Shown: positions 48,953 to 61,079 of the stretch, piece by piece
How the letters are laid out: each line of letters starts with the position of its first letter
How positions within the stretch are numbered: the first letter of the stretch is position 1
Source of the DNA: Orbilia blumenaviensis
Taxonomy: Eukaryota > Ascomycota > Orbiliomycetes > Orbiliales > Orbiliaceae
Direction: 5' to 3'
Assembly: GCA_036872755.1 (NCBI GenBank)
Contig: JAVHNS010000014.1
Span: 558,001-622,000, forward strand
DNA length: 64,000 nucleotides
Notes under the pieces: model-generated
Databases searched by the model: none
What the model was told of the DNA's origin: nothing
Seen by the model: only the letters and a program-made list of their open reading frames with translations
Position numbers and translations under genes: made by a program

Positions 48953-50617
48953 TTTGATCATTTAATCCGTTTTTGGAGGAGGGGCACTGGGCGGAATTGG
49001 CATGGTACGGCGTTTGGAGAACAGGTTTCCTTCGAACTTTCAACGGCTTATTGTTTCCTCGTTTGATATCTTTCAGTTTACAATGCATCCCTTTTTTTGA
49101 AACAAATCCAGATTTATTTTACAATATTATATCCTATTTCTTCTAACCTCATTCTATATTTTTTGCTTTTACTCCCTTATTTTTCTTTACTTTGTACTTA
49201 TTCCAAGTCTTCAATAATCCACAGTACCCAAAGCTAGCCAGGGTCTTCTGTTGTGTGTCATTTTTTCATCGTTTTGTGTTGTTCGCGCGGATGTTGAATT
49301 TGCAAACCCATAACTACCTATAGGCTAATATCAAGAGCCAGCTTGAGAGTCCGACGATATGACGTCTGCGGATTAATTATCCTTCAAAAAACCTCTAGCG
49401 TGGTTTGGTAAAACCTTCGAAGCAGACCATAGATTTGCGAAATATCATTTGAGAAATAACCGGATCTATTAGGAACTGGTTGACTTCGATGGACGTCAAT
49501 GTAACCTTTTGAGTTTAAAAAAACGTGTGCAACCCTAGTCCTCAACATGGATCTAACGGAATAGTTTCTATGTAAACGAGCCGATGCCTGTTACCTCGAG
49601 AGTCTCAGCCAAGGTTCCTGCAGGACCGAACGGGATCTTAACCCGAAGGAAGCACGTTACAGAAAGAGCCCCCCCCAAAAAAGTATCAAAGGCTGGGGCA
49701 CTAGCTAAGCAATTATATATCGCGCGTTCTATAATATCCTGTAGCTCCGATTACCCACAAACCTCGTATGCGCCATGCCAAACCAGTGTTTCGCAGGAGT
49801 CCGAATAAGACCAAGATTTTCAGATCGAAGGAGGCTTAGAGCAATCAATTTTTTTCGGAAGCGAAGTCTACAATCCGTGGTCCCGATGTCTCGTGTATGT
49901 AGAACCGGCTTAACATCCAAATATCCTCGCTAAATTCAACATCAATATTACCTCTGTGGGACGGACGCGGGTTTGTAAACTGCACCAATAGGAGGATAGA
50001 AATGGGCTCTTAATTGCGGATTCGTAACAGTTATATAATCTAAAATATGCTCGCCCAGATTCCAGGTTACTTGGTATCGGGATTTACGCAGCCGTATGCA
50101 CCTGTAGGGGTCGCGCTCCATACATAGTTGTTTCGTTTCCGAGATACCATGCTGATAAACGAGTGTTATTGAACTGATTTAGCATTGCGGGTCTGAATTC
50201 CCCGTATCGTCCCTACTGAGAATGAACGCCACCAACTCCAGTTTAAGGTGAAATAGAATCTATATGAAATCAATCTAAATTTTCTAAGACTGCCAGTACC
50301 AGGCCAAGATGCCTGAGATGTGGGGTTTGCCTTTGCAAAACCACCAAGACGGATGATCTGCTCGTAAAACGGCCGCGAGCCTGTAATTTAGTATGGGGTG
50401 GAAAGCCCACCTATCGGGATTTGTGGCCTGTTTGAATGAATACTCTAGGGAAATGGTCTACTATACCCTGGAGCTATTTGCACAATATCACGATATAAAC
50501 CCCCAAGTGGTCCCAAACCAAAATGACTTTTGAAGCATCAGCTTTAGGAACCATTCTACGCTTGAAGCCCGTCCCAAGCTACCTCTCACAAGAATAACTA
50601 GAATACATACTTCAAAA
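48953..50617. other. Intergenic
   Basis: No gene supported. The region close to 50.5 kb is the promoter of the pectate lyase gene and includes GATATAAAC at about 50492-50500, roughly 120 bp before the ATG, a plausible TATA element. Confidence 0.45.
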
Positions 50618-51776
50618 ATGAAGCAAGTTTCCATTGCTCTCTTGGCCCTTGCCGCTGCTGGCACAGCCAATGCTCAGGCCCAGCCATGGGGCCAATGTGG
50701 TGGAAGTGGCTGGACTGGCCCTACTAGTTGCGTCAGCGGCTGGACTTGCCAGTATTCCAATGAGTGTAAGTTGTGTCACAAAAAATGGATCATAAAGTCC
50801 AAATATTTGTTGGTATATGCTAACTGTTATTCAAGGGTACTCTCAATGCGTTCAATCAAGCGGCGGAACCACCGCTGGAACGACTGCTGCTACTACCAAG
50901 ACCACAACGACCAAGACCAGCAGCACAAAGACAACTAAGTCTACGACTACCAAGACCACCAAGACCTCTGTTCCCGCTACCCCTCCCACTAATGTGCCCG
51001 CATCTGCCGGTTCTACCTCTTACCCTACCCCTGTGCTTGTTTCTGCTGGTCAGGTTTTCGACGGCAAAATGTTAAAATACGACAGAAACCCGTCATCTTG
51101 CCAGGGACAAAAGGAGACTGATGAGGCTGCCGCAATGTTTATCGTTGAATCTGGCGGTACCGTAAAGAATGTTATCATTGGGCCGGATCAGGGTGAAGGA
51201 ATTCACTGTCGTGGACCTTGCCGCCTTGAAAATGTAAGTCATGCCGTCTCGTACGATGTCCGTTATGCACTACTACGCGCGGACGCATCAGAATCCGTAT
51301 TGCAGTTCAATGAGGCTGACTTTAGTCCTGAATCGTTTTAGGTCTGGTGGATCTCTGTCTGTGAGGATGCAGCTACTTTCAAGCAGACTTCTGGGGACTC
51401 CTATGTCGTTGGCGGAGGTGCCTTCGGAGCATCTGACAAGATTTTCCAGTTCAATGGAAGGGGAACTGTGCATATCTCTGGATTCTATGCAAAGGATTAC
51501 GGCAAGGTCTCGCGTTCGTGCGGAGATTGCACTAACAACGGCGGCCCAAGACATTTCGTCATCGAGAACGTTACAGCTGTCGATGGTGGCCCGCTTTGCG
51601 GTGTTAATACCAACTACGGTGATACTTGCAGGATTTCCAACTCTTGCCAGAACAAAGGAAAGGATTGTGACCGCTACCAGGGTGTCGTTAAGGGTAACGG
51701 ATCCTCGAAGAAGCTTGGAACTGGCCCAGATGGTGTCAGCTGCTTCGTTTCCGGACTGACAACCAACTGCTCCTAA
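50618..51776 (+). CDS. Secreted pectate lyase (PL3) with N-terminal CBM1
   Basis: Exons 50618-50765, 50836-51233 and 51342-51776 (introns of 70 and 108 bp) encode 326 aa. A signal peptide covers residues 1-19. A CBM1 cellulose-binding module covers about 20-55 ([16 protein letters not shown] to EWYSQCV) with its aromatic face and four Cys; the first intron splits it, which is common. A Thr/Lys-rich linker (56-115) leads to a PL3 domain at about 118-326 with family blocks [31 protein letters not shown] and [16 protein letters not shown]3 enzymes cleave polygalacturonate by calcium-dependent beta-elimination. CBM1 anchors the enzyme to plant cell walls, so the role is saprotrophic pectin degradation. 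The linker is built from repeated TKT units. All splice joints keep frame and restore conserved residues. Confidence 0.93.
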
Positions 51777-52547
51777 GTTTCCTGCCTCGATCGAGTCGAG
51801 TCTAGATTCTGAACTCTGGGGGGAGGTCTCAGGGATATTAACTCATATTCTGGTGTATATAAAAAATTTCTTGAACATATGTGTATACAATCTGACTAAA
51901 AACTATTCCAACTTAAAGATCAGAAACCAATGGGGTTTACTGAAAATAGAATATACTAGCAATTAGCCTGACTGGCCTGGTTGCGTGCCGCCTATAGATC
52001 GATATATCCAACTAGGTAGCAACACACATTATCTGAAATCATGATACTACGTCCTTTTCGTGTAGGTAAAATCCACTAGAGAATTTAATTTTTGGTAATT
52101 CTGTTCTTTGATTCGGTAAAAATTTTAAGTCTTGATGTTGAACAATAACATTAAGGTCTATCCAGGATTTGTCCACCATCAAGGCGCTTACACAGTGCCT
52201 GTCCCAGATCTGAGGTAAATATCTAAGTGCCTAGACGCCAATAAAAAGACATAAGAGGAGTAAAAGGGAAAGAACCGAAAAAAGGAAAAAAAGAATATGA
52301 TACAGGATCGCCAAACCTGTTTTTACCCATAGAAAGGAAGTTGTAAAAAATAGTACGCCGATAGAATGATATATGGTCCCGATTGACATCCAAAAGAAAA
52401 AAGAATAATTCCCCCCGACCGGCTGGTGAAAATGAGAAAAAAAAAAGAAAGAAAGAAAAAGTTCCAATATCCCAACTCCTTCCATCGTCATTAGTTGCAT
52501 TACCTCCACGTCCGTTTGCGGATCACCCATAGCATATTCCGTATGCT
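51777..52547. other. Convergent 3' intergenic region
   Basis: 3' ends of the pectate lyase (plus) and the orphan RRxS protein (minus) face each other. AT-leaning, with an A-rich tract near 52434-52460. No gene supported. Confidence 0.5.
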
Positions 52548-53562
52548 CTAATACTCCGTGATTCCTTCTGTGTTGAGGATATCGGTGATTTTCATGATAC
52601 TTTGTCGTCGCGGTGACATCGTAGGTGACATATTGCTGTCGAATGACGACCTGGAAGATGAAGATGCGGGGTGGTGAGACGCATCATAGTGATATCCATC
52701 ATCACCCATTCTGTAGTTTGAAAAGCTATCACTATGGTCCGGAAAGTACACAGAGTTCCGCCTGCTGTGACGCGGGCTCATTCCTCCATAGGCATCCTCG
52801 GGAACATAGATTGACTGTCTCCGAGAGCTTGGTCGTGAAGCCATCACTGGCGGCATGCCTGCGGCCGAACCATCAAGATCGAGGGATAGACTTCTGCGTT
52901 CCGTCCTGGTCATCTTATTTACTAGAGCGTGGTTTCCCCTTGTATGGTTCATTATGAGCCAGCGTATGTAGCTTTTAAGATACTGTCGCTCCCTGATGAT
53001 TTTGAGAATATCATCTTGCGATGCAATAGAATCGATGAGTCGGGATAAGTGCGTTTGGTCGATTAGTGATGATTTTTTAAATCTATCGAGGTTGTGAAAT
53101 GTTGTGTAGTGTGTGCATATCATGGATACAATTTTCTAGGGTGCATGTTATGTCAGCTTCGGTTTGATCACATTGCAGGTAAGCACATGTCCAAACACAG
53201 GACCCGGATTTGTACCACTGTTCCCATCTCCAACACAACCACGAGCAATGCAATGCAATGACTACGCTTGCGAAAGCAAAAAAATAAACCCCATCTAGAA
53301 CGGGCTGGATGTTCGTGGTCTTTTTTTTCTTATTGTTTTTTTAGGGAAAAGTTGCCAGTAAGTTAATTACCTTCGTTCTGTGCCAGAGCTCTGAATGTGG
53401 AATCCCAAGACATTCTCGAATATCACCAGCTGTCTCGTTTTTTAGGAAACGCTCAAAGTAAGAAACTTCGCTTTCAAGCTCGTCTTGTCGCTGAAGATCT
53501 AGCGGTCGAACAAAAATCGTCCTTTCGAGCTCTTCTAAACTCGGCCGAAGAGTATTCATCAT
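52548..53562 (-). CDS. Orphan protein with three RRxS-type motifs
   Basis: Exons 53562-53371 and 53135-52548 (intron of 235 bp, phase 0) encode 259 aa. No family is recognised. Residues 1-140 look helical and soluble, with repeated hydrophobic/charged heptad-like spacing (LEELERTIFVRPLDLQRQDE; later HLSRLIDSIASQDDILKIIR). Residues 140-259 are Ser/Pro/Arg-rich and disordered with three evenly styled motifs, SRRQSIYVPED, SRRNSVYFPDH and PRRQSIMKITD. The RR-x-S core suits a basophilic kinase such as PKA, and the first two also share SxYxP(D/E). The last motif sits at the C-terminus next to a short helix (ITDILNTEGITEY). A regulatory or scaffold protein is conceivable but not shown. Confidence 0.6.
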
Positions 53563-55659
53563 GGTATTTATAGATTATCGTGCTTGAGTTTGCTATACCG
53601 GGGTTGACTTTTTTTTCCTGTGTTGCAGTGCCTGGGATGCTGATTGGAGCTACGTTACACTTTGTGGGATTTCGTCAACGAGCTTCTGGGGGGGTTGATT
53701 ATTATTATATATAACAGATCAGCGAAAAGTCCGAAGGGAAATTTAAACTAAAGATTAATGTTGGATGTGGGTTCAAGATGGCACCCAGGACCGAGGATTT
53801 GGGTGAATTTATGTCCCGAACCCCAGGAGACATGGCCGCCAGAGGGAGCCTCTCCTAGGTCCTGGGCGTGGGTGCCTGATTGCTTTGTTCGAGGTCCTGA
53901 TTTATCTTGTCTCGGCCCCAAGTGGATCGATTACTTCCCCTTGCAGCGGCATGTACCTAATGTTAAGTGAAATCAATCATGGATTGGCATGTACAGGGAA
54001 GTAGGGATCCCTTCGCCAACCATTTCAAAATTCTAATTGAGAATCGCGTCGAAAGAGAGAAAGGGAGAGCTGTGAACCTGCGCTGTTGGTTTAAGCCCAG
54101 CAGCTCGAAGCGAAATGGCGCTTAACTTAGGACCGTCCCGTTAGACAAGCGTTCCTGCAAGCTGCCTGCAGGTCGAGTGAGCATCGTACATGTAGAATTG
54201 CAGTGAAATCACCAAATGTCCTGTTTCAACATGTTGTAATCGTAGAGACGCATGCACCAAGATCTGTAAGTCCATGTCAGAATCGCCTCGATCTAGAGCC
54301 AGGGGATGCAATTGCATGCAATGCGCCTCGATCGCGGGGGGGTCTAGAACGGCCGACTTGCCAACACAAACTGAGCACTTCTTCTGCTTGGTTTTTCGTG
54401 ATGTTATATTGCCAATTCCTTGTCATTCGTTGATGGCGTTGATAATGTCACTTTTCAAATTTGGAAGGGGTCCCGCCTTGCAAGCTTGGAAGCTGGTTTC
54501 CTGGTTCGTTGGATACACCACATACGCATGAGGCTTTTACATGTTAGCATTCAATCGAATAAGTAAGTACCTACATTACATGTAAGTACAATAATTCTCA
54601 TTGCATTCCAGAACCGGATACGGATCGTAATCGACGAGCTCTGGATTCGGTCCTGTTCGGCCCCCATCCCTGTCCCAAACTGTAATGGAACTCGAAATGA
54701 GCTTTCCCGGCTTCCTGAGTCAGTTTCAATGTAGCTTCGCTATCGAAACTGGTCCCTGGAACCGAACTGGGGTAACTATCAGCTGATAACTGGCATGCTA
54801 TCCGCTTACCCGCTATCCCGCCTCTCAAGATCCGGTATCCTTTCCTGGCATTTTCTTTTTTAAATTCCAGTCGTTGGTATTTGGGAGGTGAAGTGCAGTG
54901 GCGAGGTGAAGTGCAGTGAGGTGAAGATACACGCCAATAGCGCTATAGCCATGATCTAAGTCCCCCAAGTTAAAGTCGATTCAAAGTTCGATACATATAC
55001 ATCCAAACAAAGCATCAAAACCTATACAGGAAAGCTTCTAAAGCTCAATGTTATGCATATCACATATTTCATTAACTCCTTCGCGACGCCAAAATAGTCG
55101 CCTACCCTATCCGATCCTTACATTAATAGACTATCCCTGGCCTGTGCTTTGACGCGTCTATATGAAGCTACCCCATAGCTCCCAATAGGCTCCCTGCATC
55201 GACCACTCTACTCCATACCCCCCTTCTTATACCAAATCCAAAGGCGTCCTGCTACTGTGTCTGCATCCAGAAGCACTGGCTGCAGCCTACACAGGGGCCT
55301 TGTTCCTCTTCAAGCCTTTTGTTGCCTTGCCTGGGCAATCTAAGACAAGGCGGGTCCCATTCGTCTCCATTGGGCTGAGAATACTGATGCAAGGGGTGAC
55401 CCAATTTACGGGAAAAGCCTCAGTCATCATACCAGGCAGGGGTTTAGACCCCAAAGACTGGAATAAACATATCGGCTGCCCTCCGCATCAAGCACCCTTT
55501 GCCTGTCTTTGGGCTAGAACTTGCCCTTCTGTGTTGTGGGCCAGATTCGTCCGTGCTTAATATTGACGGATCCCTGACCCGCCCTAAAAACGGATGCTTG
55601 CCAGGCCACTAAATTCGGGGAACAACATCAAACATCTCGCCAAGAGCCCGATGATGAGA
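53563..55659. other. Intergenic
   Basis: No gene supported. A short direct repeat (GAGGTGAAGTGCAGTG, twice) lies near 54886-54920. Open frames of 70-86 codons on both strands have no domain. Confidence 0.4.
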
Positions 55660-56980
55660 CTATCGGATGTCAATTGGTTGGGTGTCAACGGATGCCGGAC
55701 CATGATCGTCTTCTCTTGTTGATTCCTTGCCCGCATGGTTAGATTGGCTTCCCGCATCCAATGCCTGTTTGATCTCAGATATTTCGCACGGAAACTCCAC
55801 ATCTCGCTCTGATGGTGGGGTCTGTTCGATGTCTGGACTCTTAGGTTGACAGTACAATGCTCTCTTTGTTCGAAGCCTCGACACCCAGGTCTCAGTCATT
55901 TTGATCAAAGGTGCATAATAATAGAGGTTCCCCACAATTACTGCGGAGCTCACTTCCCTAGCCATCCAGACCACATAGTTCCTATTAATGTTTTTTTCGT
56001 TGACGTTGTTGTAATGTTGCCAGATAAGTAAGGCGGACCGCGCACAGATGCAAGCAACAATGCTGAAGAACCCGATTCCGAATATTGCAATGATAAAAAA
56101 TCTTCGTAGGTGTGAAACTTTGACTTTCCATATCATGGGAATCGGTACTGCGAAGACGAGGACATCTGTAACCGTGTTGACGACGAGGACGGTAATGTGA
56201 TGAGGAATGAAGGTATAGCAGGCGCGGCGGTGTCCTACATGAAGCATAGAAAGGATTAGTTGTGAGTTGTCATATTTTTAGATCTTTTGCATTTGCTTTC
56301 CGAGCTCGCTACGCAAAGTTACCTTCTGACATAAGAGAGGGCGTCCAGTATGCTTTCAGAGGGTGACACCAAGCTGCGAGAAACAGGATAATGATCAAAA
56401 AGTAGCCAATAGCTACAATTCCTGCAACGACTTTATTGACGATGTTTGTTTTTCGATTCCGCCTAATTGGCCTGTTAGTATCTAGACAAATCTAGACCTT
56501 GACCTGGGCATGCATGTTGGAATATCACCAAACTTACGTAAGGGAGTGATAGACGAGCAACAAGCATCCTTTCACTAAGTACTGTGTCGTAATGTTGCAT
56601 ATTTCTCCAACCCATCCGAGGATACCATAGGTCTTCCAAAAATGCAAGTCTTTGGGATTCAAGTCCAACCCGGATGTGACGCTTAGACCCGCTCCAGGGA
56701 GGTTATCAAAACCATGACGACCTATGTTCATCAACGATAGTGTGAGAGTGAACATAAACTGGACCCGTGGCCATCGGTTCCATCAGTAAGGCTGCACAAT
56801 ATCGTACCGTCTTGATATTTCTTTTAGGGGTGTGGAAGCTGGAAGTGTCCATACCAAAGAAACCAACATTAGCCAGTCCGCAGCATCAAATTTAAAGCCT
56901 TTTCTTGTCGCCCTGATTATACTATTTCGTATCTTGTTAGCTAAATTTCCTGTCAAGTTGACCCCCCAACTAAACATCAT
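55660..56980 (-). CDS. SAT4/rhodopsin-domain integral membrane protein
   Basis: Exons 56980-56855, 56758-56538, 56471-56323 and 56234-55660 join in phase and give 356 aa. The layout follows the fungal rhodopsin/SAT4 family (related to Pth11-like receptors). KGFKFDAADWLMLVSL opens the second helix. A long first loop ends in the GWVGEICNITTQYLVKGCLL helix, then a short basic loop, VVAGIVAIGYFLIIILFLAA helix, CHPLKAYW and Cys-containing loop. ITVLVVNTVTDVLVFAVPIP follows with its family-typical NxxTDxxxxxxPIP signature, then helices near FFIIAIFGIGFFSIVACICA and VSSAVIVGNLYYYAPLI. The cytoplasmic tail is polar and acidic. The region before KGFKFDAADW, where TM1 should lie, is polar (NLTGNLANKIRNSIIRATR), so TM1 is weak or missing. 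Ligand and signalling role are unknown. Confidence 0.7.
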
Positions 56981-58157
56981 TTGTATAGGGCTGTACTATC
57001 TCCCAATCGCCACTGCGATCGTTACACTCCACCATATCGCCACTTCTGCTTCCAATTTGGTCTCATATCGATTCCGTGCGATTGCGTGCGAAGAAGATGA
57101 CAGTACCATATTTACCCAAGAATAGGGTAGTATACTGGTATCGACCGTTTACGGGGTTAGTCGTGAATGTCTAGGTCCACTCGGCGCCGATGGGGTGTTC
57201 TTACACATCCCAACGTCCTACCAGATCCGCCGAAAGCCAGATATCTCGGGAATCTTAAAATATTGCTGGATTGCTATCGGGCCGTCAGTAGATTGATCGC
57301 ATGCGTCCGTTATACATGCAGATGCATACTATTTGGACTTTATATCTAAGGCCTTAAGGAGAAGTATTAAAATGTCAATGAAACTCTAGCAATCTTTCGC
57401 AAGTTCACTCCGGGAATATTTATGAAGGCAAGGATACGATACCGCACCGTCCGTGCTTTTCTGATTACCTACGATGTCTCGGATAACTCCCTATGGATAG
57501 TCGATTCGAGACGTAAGACAGGCATAAAAGCTTGTCATATCCTTTGATTTGCAAATAGTAATTCAGCTGGGCGCCTATATCCGATTCCGGTAATCTTTGG
57601 AGCTCGAAGGCTTCTAGAACAGCATCTATAAGTGAGTACTCGAGTTTGATTCAACTTAATATTTCTAAGGTGCTTTGAGTTCTACCTGCAGATCGATTGC
57701 GGCGGTTAAAGTTTGAAACTTCTGCGTCTAAACAACAAGCGACAGATTGAATTTACAAATTTGCCAACAGGTCCATACATTAGTGTTTTAATACCCTGTG
57801 ACTTGTATTTCGGTCCAGCGCGAGATTCTATGATAATAATTAAGGAGATATTCATGATCACGGATACTATAGAGTGGAAATATTTCGGCAAGTATGTACG
57901 GTAGATTAATGTAAGAATATATACAAATCGCTTTTGCTATTTCCAAAACACAGAGATCCTCGACGTATCTACAGAAAATTTGATATCAAAAATTGACAAA
58001 GAATTGAAGTTCCAGGGTATGGTAGCCAGCGGGAATATTTGAGAATTCCGACACTTAACAATGGATCATCGCCGTGCATTAGAGCTGTCGAATGTACTTG
58101 GTATAGGCTGAGCGGGAACAGACAGTCTAGTAGGCGTAAGGGGAATAAGCTGAGCGT
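56981..58157. other. Intergenic
   Basis: No gene supported. A minus-strand frame just upstream of the SAT4 start (57075-57019 or so) reads as a short hydrophobic stretch that ends in TAG; see findings. The rest is unique AT-leaning DNA. Confidence 0.4.
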
Positions 58158-59598
58158 CTACAAGCACTGGCTGTAGTAAGGGTTCGAGTAAGTGCAAGTT
58201 CCCTGGGCGCAGGTGGTTGGGCCGGTCCAGTCTAATGAAGTGGTTAGTTATTATCTTTTTAGAAATGACGAATTCTTGAGGTGGACTTACTAGCACCGCC
58301 GCATTGGCCCCAGAGCGGAGAACCAGAGCCTCCTGACGATCCAGTTGTGGTAGCACGGGCAGTGGTTGTTGTGGTACGAGCTGGGGTGGTGGTGGCTGCT
58401 GGGGTGGTTGTGCGGGTAGTCGTGCGGGTGGTTGTCACTGGAGTACCAAGGTTATATCTACCAAGGTGTTAGCTTTCTCTTGAAATGTCAAATCTTTCGA
58501 GGTTATATTGATAATACTAACCTAGTCTTCAAATGTCTCCACCAATCACGCAACATCCAGCCGTCAAAGTCAGTGATGACAGTCGAAGATCCTGCCAACA
58601 TAATGAAATTCGAGACACCACTTGGAGTCCAGTCATAGAAATCTGGGGGCTGGGATTAGCTTGCTGCCTAGTAATTATCTGTGTACTCGAATGTTCAGGC
58701 TTACCATCCAAAGCAAATGAATGTCCGATCTCGTGGAGGAGAATGTGGATGTTGTCAGAGTTCAAAAGGCCCAAGAAATATTCTGTGCCGATTCGCTGAC
58801 CCCTATATCGAGATATTTAGATTCGCATGATCAGGGTAAATACCTGGTTTGGATTCGGAATCTTACCAGTCACCACCAGCACCGCCACCAAATCCGTCTG
58901 TGAGCCACAAGCTCATATCGTAATGGCGGGAGGCGCCTCCAGGGCACGAGTTGTAGTTTCCGTCCTGGTGGAAGAATCGTCCGCATCGTGGGTCGCACTC
59001 AGGGATACCGCCTATATTATAACATTTAACAAACGATTCACTTTGGCTAACGATGATATAATCTCTTACCAGAGTCCTTGGTAGTGTAGACATCATATCC
59101 GCTCATAGAGCCCTGAAGTTGACCAGTGTTCCTGACAGCGTATCCAACAATCTTGACTGGGACGCTCGAGTAAGGGAAACCGTCGAATCCAACAAGCCAG
59201 TCGGTCCACTTCTTGACACTGCGCTGAATAGCAGTCTGGAACAGAGCACGCTGAGCCTCGCTGAGGTTCTGGGAAGAGTCCCATCGAACACAGAAGTTGA
59301 GATATCCTCCGTTGGCCATGACCTGGTCATAACCGTAGTTCCTAAAGCCAAGCGCGTTGCTGTATGTCGCCACCTGGTGGTCCCAGACTTGCTGGAGTGG
59401 TGTAACCAGGTTGGATGGTCTATTTGGGAACAGTCAGTAGGCAGATCTTCGTGTAACATTCTACGTTTGGTAATTCTATGCGACATACGGATTCCATGTC
59501 GACTGTCTCGACACAAGTTGGTTTGGCATGGCCGCGGCAAGACTTGCCAATCCCAAGCTGAGGACGAGGGAGTCCTGGATAAGGCGACTGAAATGCAT
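58158..59598 (-). CDS. Secreted HExxH metalloprotease-like protein with C-terminal CBM1
   Basis: Seven exons (59598-59489, 59419-59070, 59011-58867, 58802-58705, 58642-58522, 58457-58291, 58231-58158) keep phase and encode 354 aa. A signal peptide (about 1-23) is followed by a short propeptide-like stretch. The main domain, about 37-265, includes NGGYLNFCVRWDS, ECDPRCGRFFHQDG, MSLWLTDGFGGGAGGDW and a zinc-type motif HEIGH at 225-229 continuing SFALDDFYDW, then GSSTVITDFDGWMLRDWW. Fungal homologues carry this motif and are listed as zinc peptidase-like or cellulose-binding family proteins; catalysis is not known to me. A Thr-rich linker with TTTR units joins a complete CBM1 at 322-354 (PLWGQCGGANWTGPTTCAQG to YYSQCL). 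Acts outside the cell on cell-wall-bound material. Neighbours in the region are also secreted. Confidence 0.85.
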
Positions 59599-61079
59599 GA
59601 TTGTAAGCTTTTTGTAAGAAATAAATCTCAAGCACAGCTAAAGATAACAAAATATGTGTATAAAAAGTGCGAAGAGAAAAGGTTCAGCCTCTGGCTATGT
59701 AGCTATAATGACGATGAAACCCGAAGAGTTAGAGGAAGTCTGTGAGGATATTGAAGTCTATATAAATACTTCAATATTGACAATCTAATGGGAAAAAGTC
59801 TCGGGATCGAACCCAGAGCCATGTTCTTTTGACGCAAGTCATAGATTGGGACAAGGCCAGAATGCCGTGATCTTGCTTGTGCTTCCCGTCGAGCCGGGCG
59901 CACTTGACGGCAGGATCCGAGGTCTGTCAACCATGGTACCATCAGGAGTACTAGAGTGGAGGAATCTGATTTCTCCACGGATCCACCTTGAAACTTGGGA
60001 TAAACTCATGGCAAAATTGAGGGAGCATCTCGGAGACTCAGCCAGTGAAGCTTAATCGCTTAAACTAGCCCTTTCCATGGATAACATTGTTTTCCAATAT
60101 TCCAATGTCTGGATAACCAATCGGTTGCCGCTTTTACTTCAGCCGAGTGTCGCCAATGCCTCATTGAGGTCCTGGAAATGTGGAATTATCAGAGAATCAC
60201 ATAAGCCTCATAGCTCCTTCCATCGGATGTTCTGGATCTCTGCCGTCAGTAGGGTTTGAAGTTGAAGATTTCGGAGTGTCACACTCCGAGAACCAAACCA
60301 AAATTAGGCCCTAATGTCCGACGGACGGACCAGGAAATGGCCCCCTTTAACAGCCCTGTATCCTTGAATAACCTTAAAGTTGAAGCACCATCCATAGCGT
60401 TTGTTCGAAACGTCTGAAGTACCGAACTGGCCCCACTTCCCCGTCTCATGTTGCCTTCCCCACGATTTTGAGCGTGTAATGTTTTTCGGGACGAGAGTAC
60501 CGCGTTTTTTTCCCTCTCATTCATGGTAGTTTTTCAGGAAATTTAGGCGGCGAAAGGCGAAACGAAACCCAGCAGCCGGTTTGGCTAAAATTCCAATGCC
60601 GGCTTGTCTGCATCCCGAGCGAACGATTGGTACTGGCTTGTCAAAGTTGATATCGCGTATATCTATGCTGCCAAATGCGGCATATGGATACGCTCGAAAT
60701 CTAATAGGATGGTTGAAATGGTGCGATAAGCACTTTGTTATTAATATGAATAATCTATAATTCTTTATGAGGAGCCGACACCTGCCGGTCCTTTTTTCCC
60801 GACAATTTAGTCCGATCGAAGATCGATATTGATATCGCGAATACTGACCTTGACTTCGATAACCTTGCTGGGTTCTCCTTTCGCCAAAATGTGTTGCATT
60901 CGTGGTACCAAACCTTCCTGAAACGGGTGCAACAACACGACCACTCTTCTCAACTGGTAAGACGTCGCCCATACAAAATTCTTCCCAAAGACTTGAAAAG
61001 GAAATCCTGTGATGCCATTGGTAGCGCCATAAACCCTTCACAAAAAAAAAAAAGCGGCGGCTCCGATCTATTCATCCAG
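59599..61079. other. Divergent intergenic region
   Basis: It lies between the minus-strand metalloprotease-like gene and plus-strand mL49, so both promoters are here. An A run sits at 61041-61052 directly before the mL49 ATG. Overlapping open frames (for example 61041-60517 on minus) have no domain. Confidence 0.45.
59758..59768 (-). promoter_or_regulatory. Possible TATA element
   Basis: The minus strand reads GTATTTATATA about 160 bp upstream of the metalloprotease-like ATG. Sequence and position are compatible with a TATA box; there is no further support. Confidence 0.3.

Noticed and set aside
56832..57125. 97-codon plus-strand frame with a hydrophobic stretch
   Set aside because: Antisense to the first exon of the SAT4-like gene; no start context or family match.
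59786..59822. GGTTCGATCCC on the minus strand, resembling a tRNA T-arm
   Set aside because: The T-stem has a mismatch and no matching acceptor stem, D-arm or anticodon arm can be formed around it.
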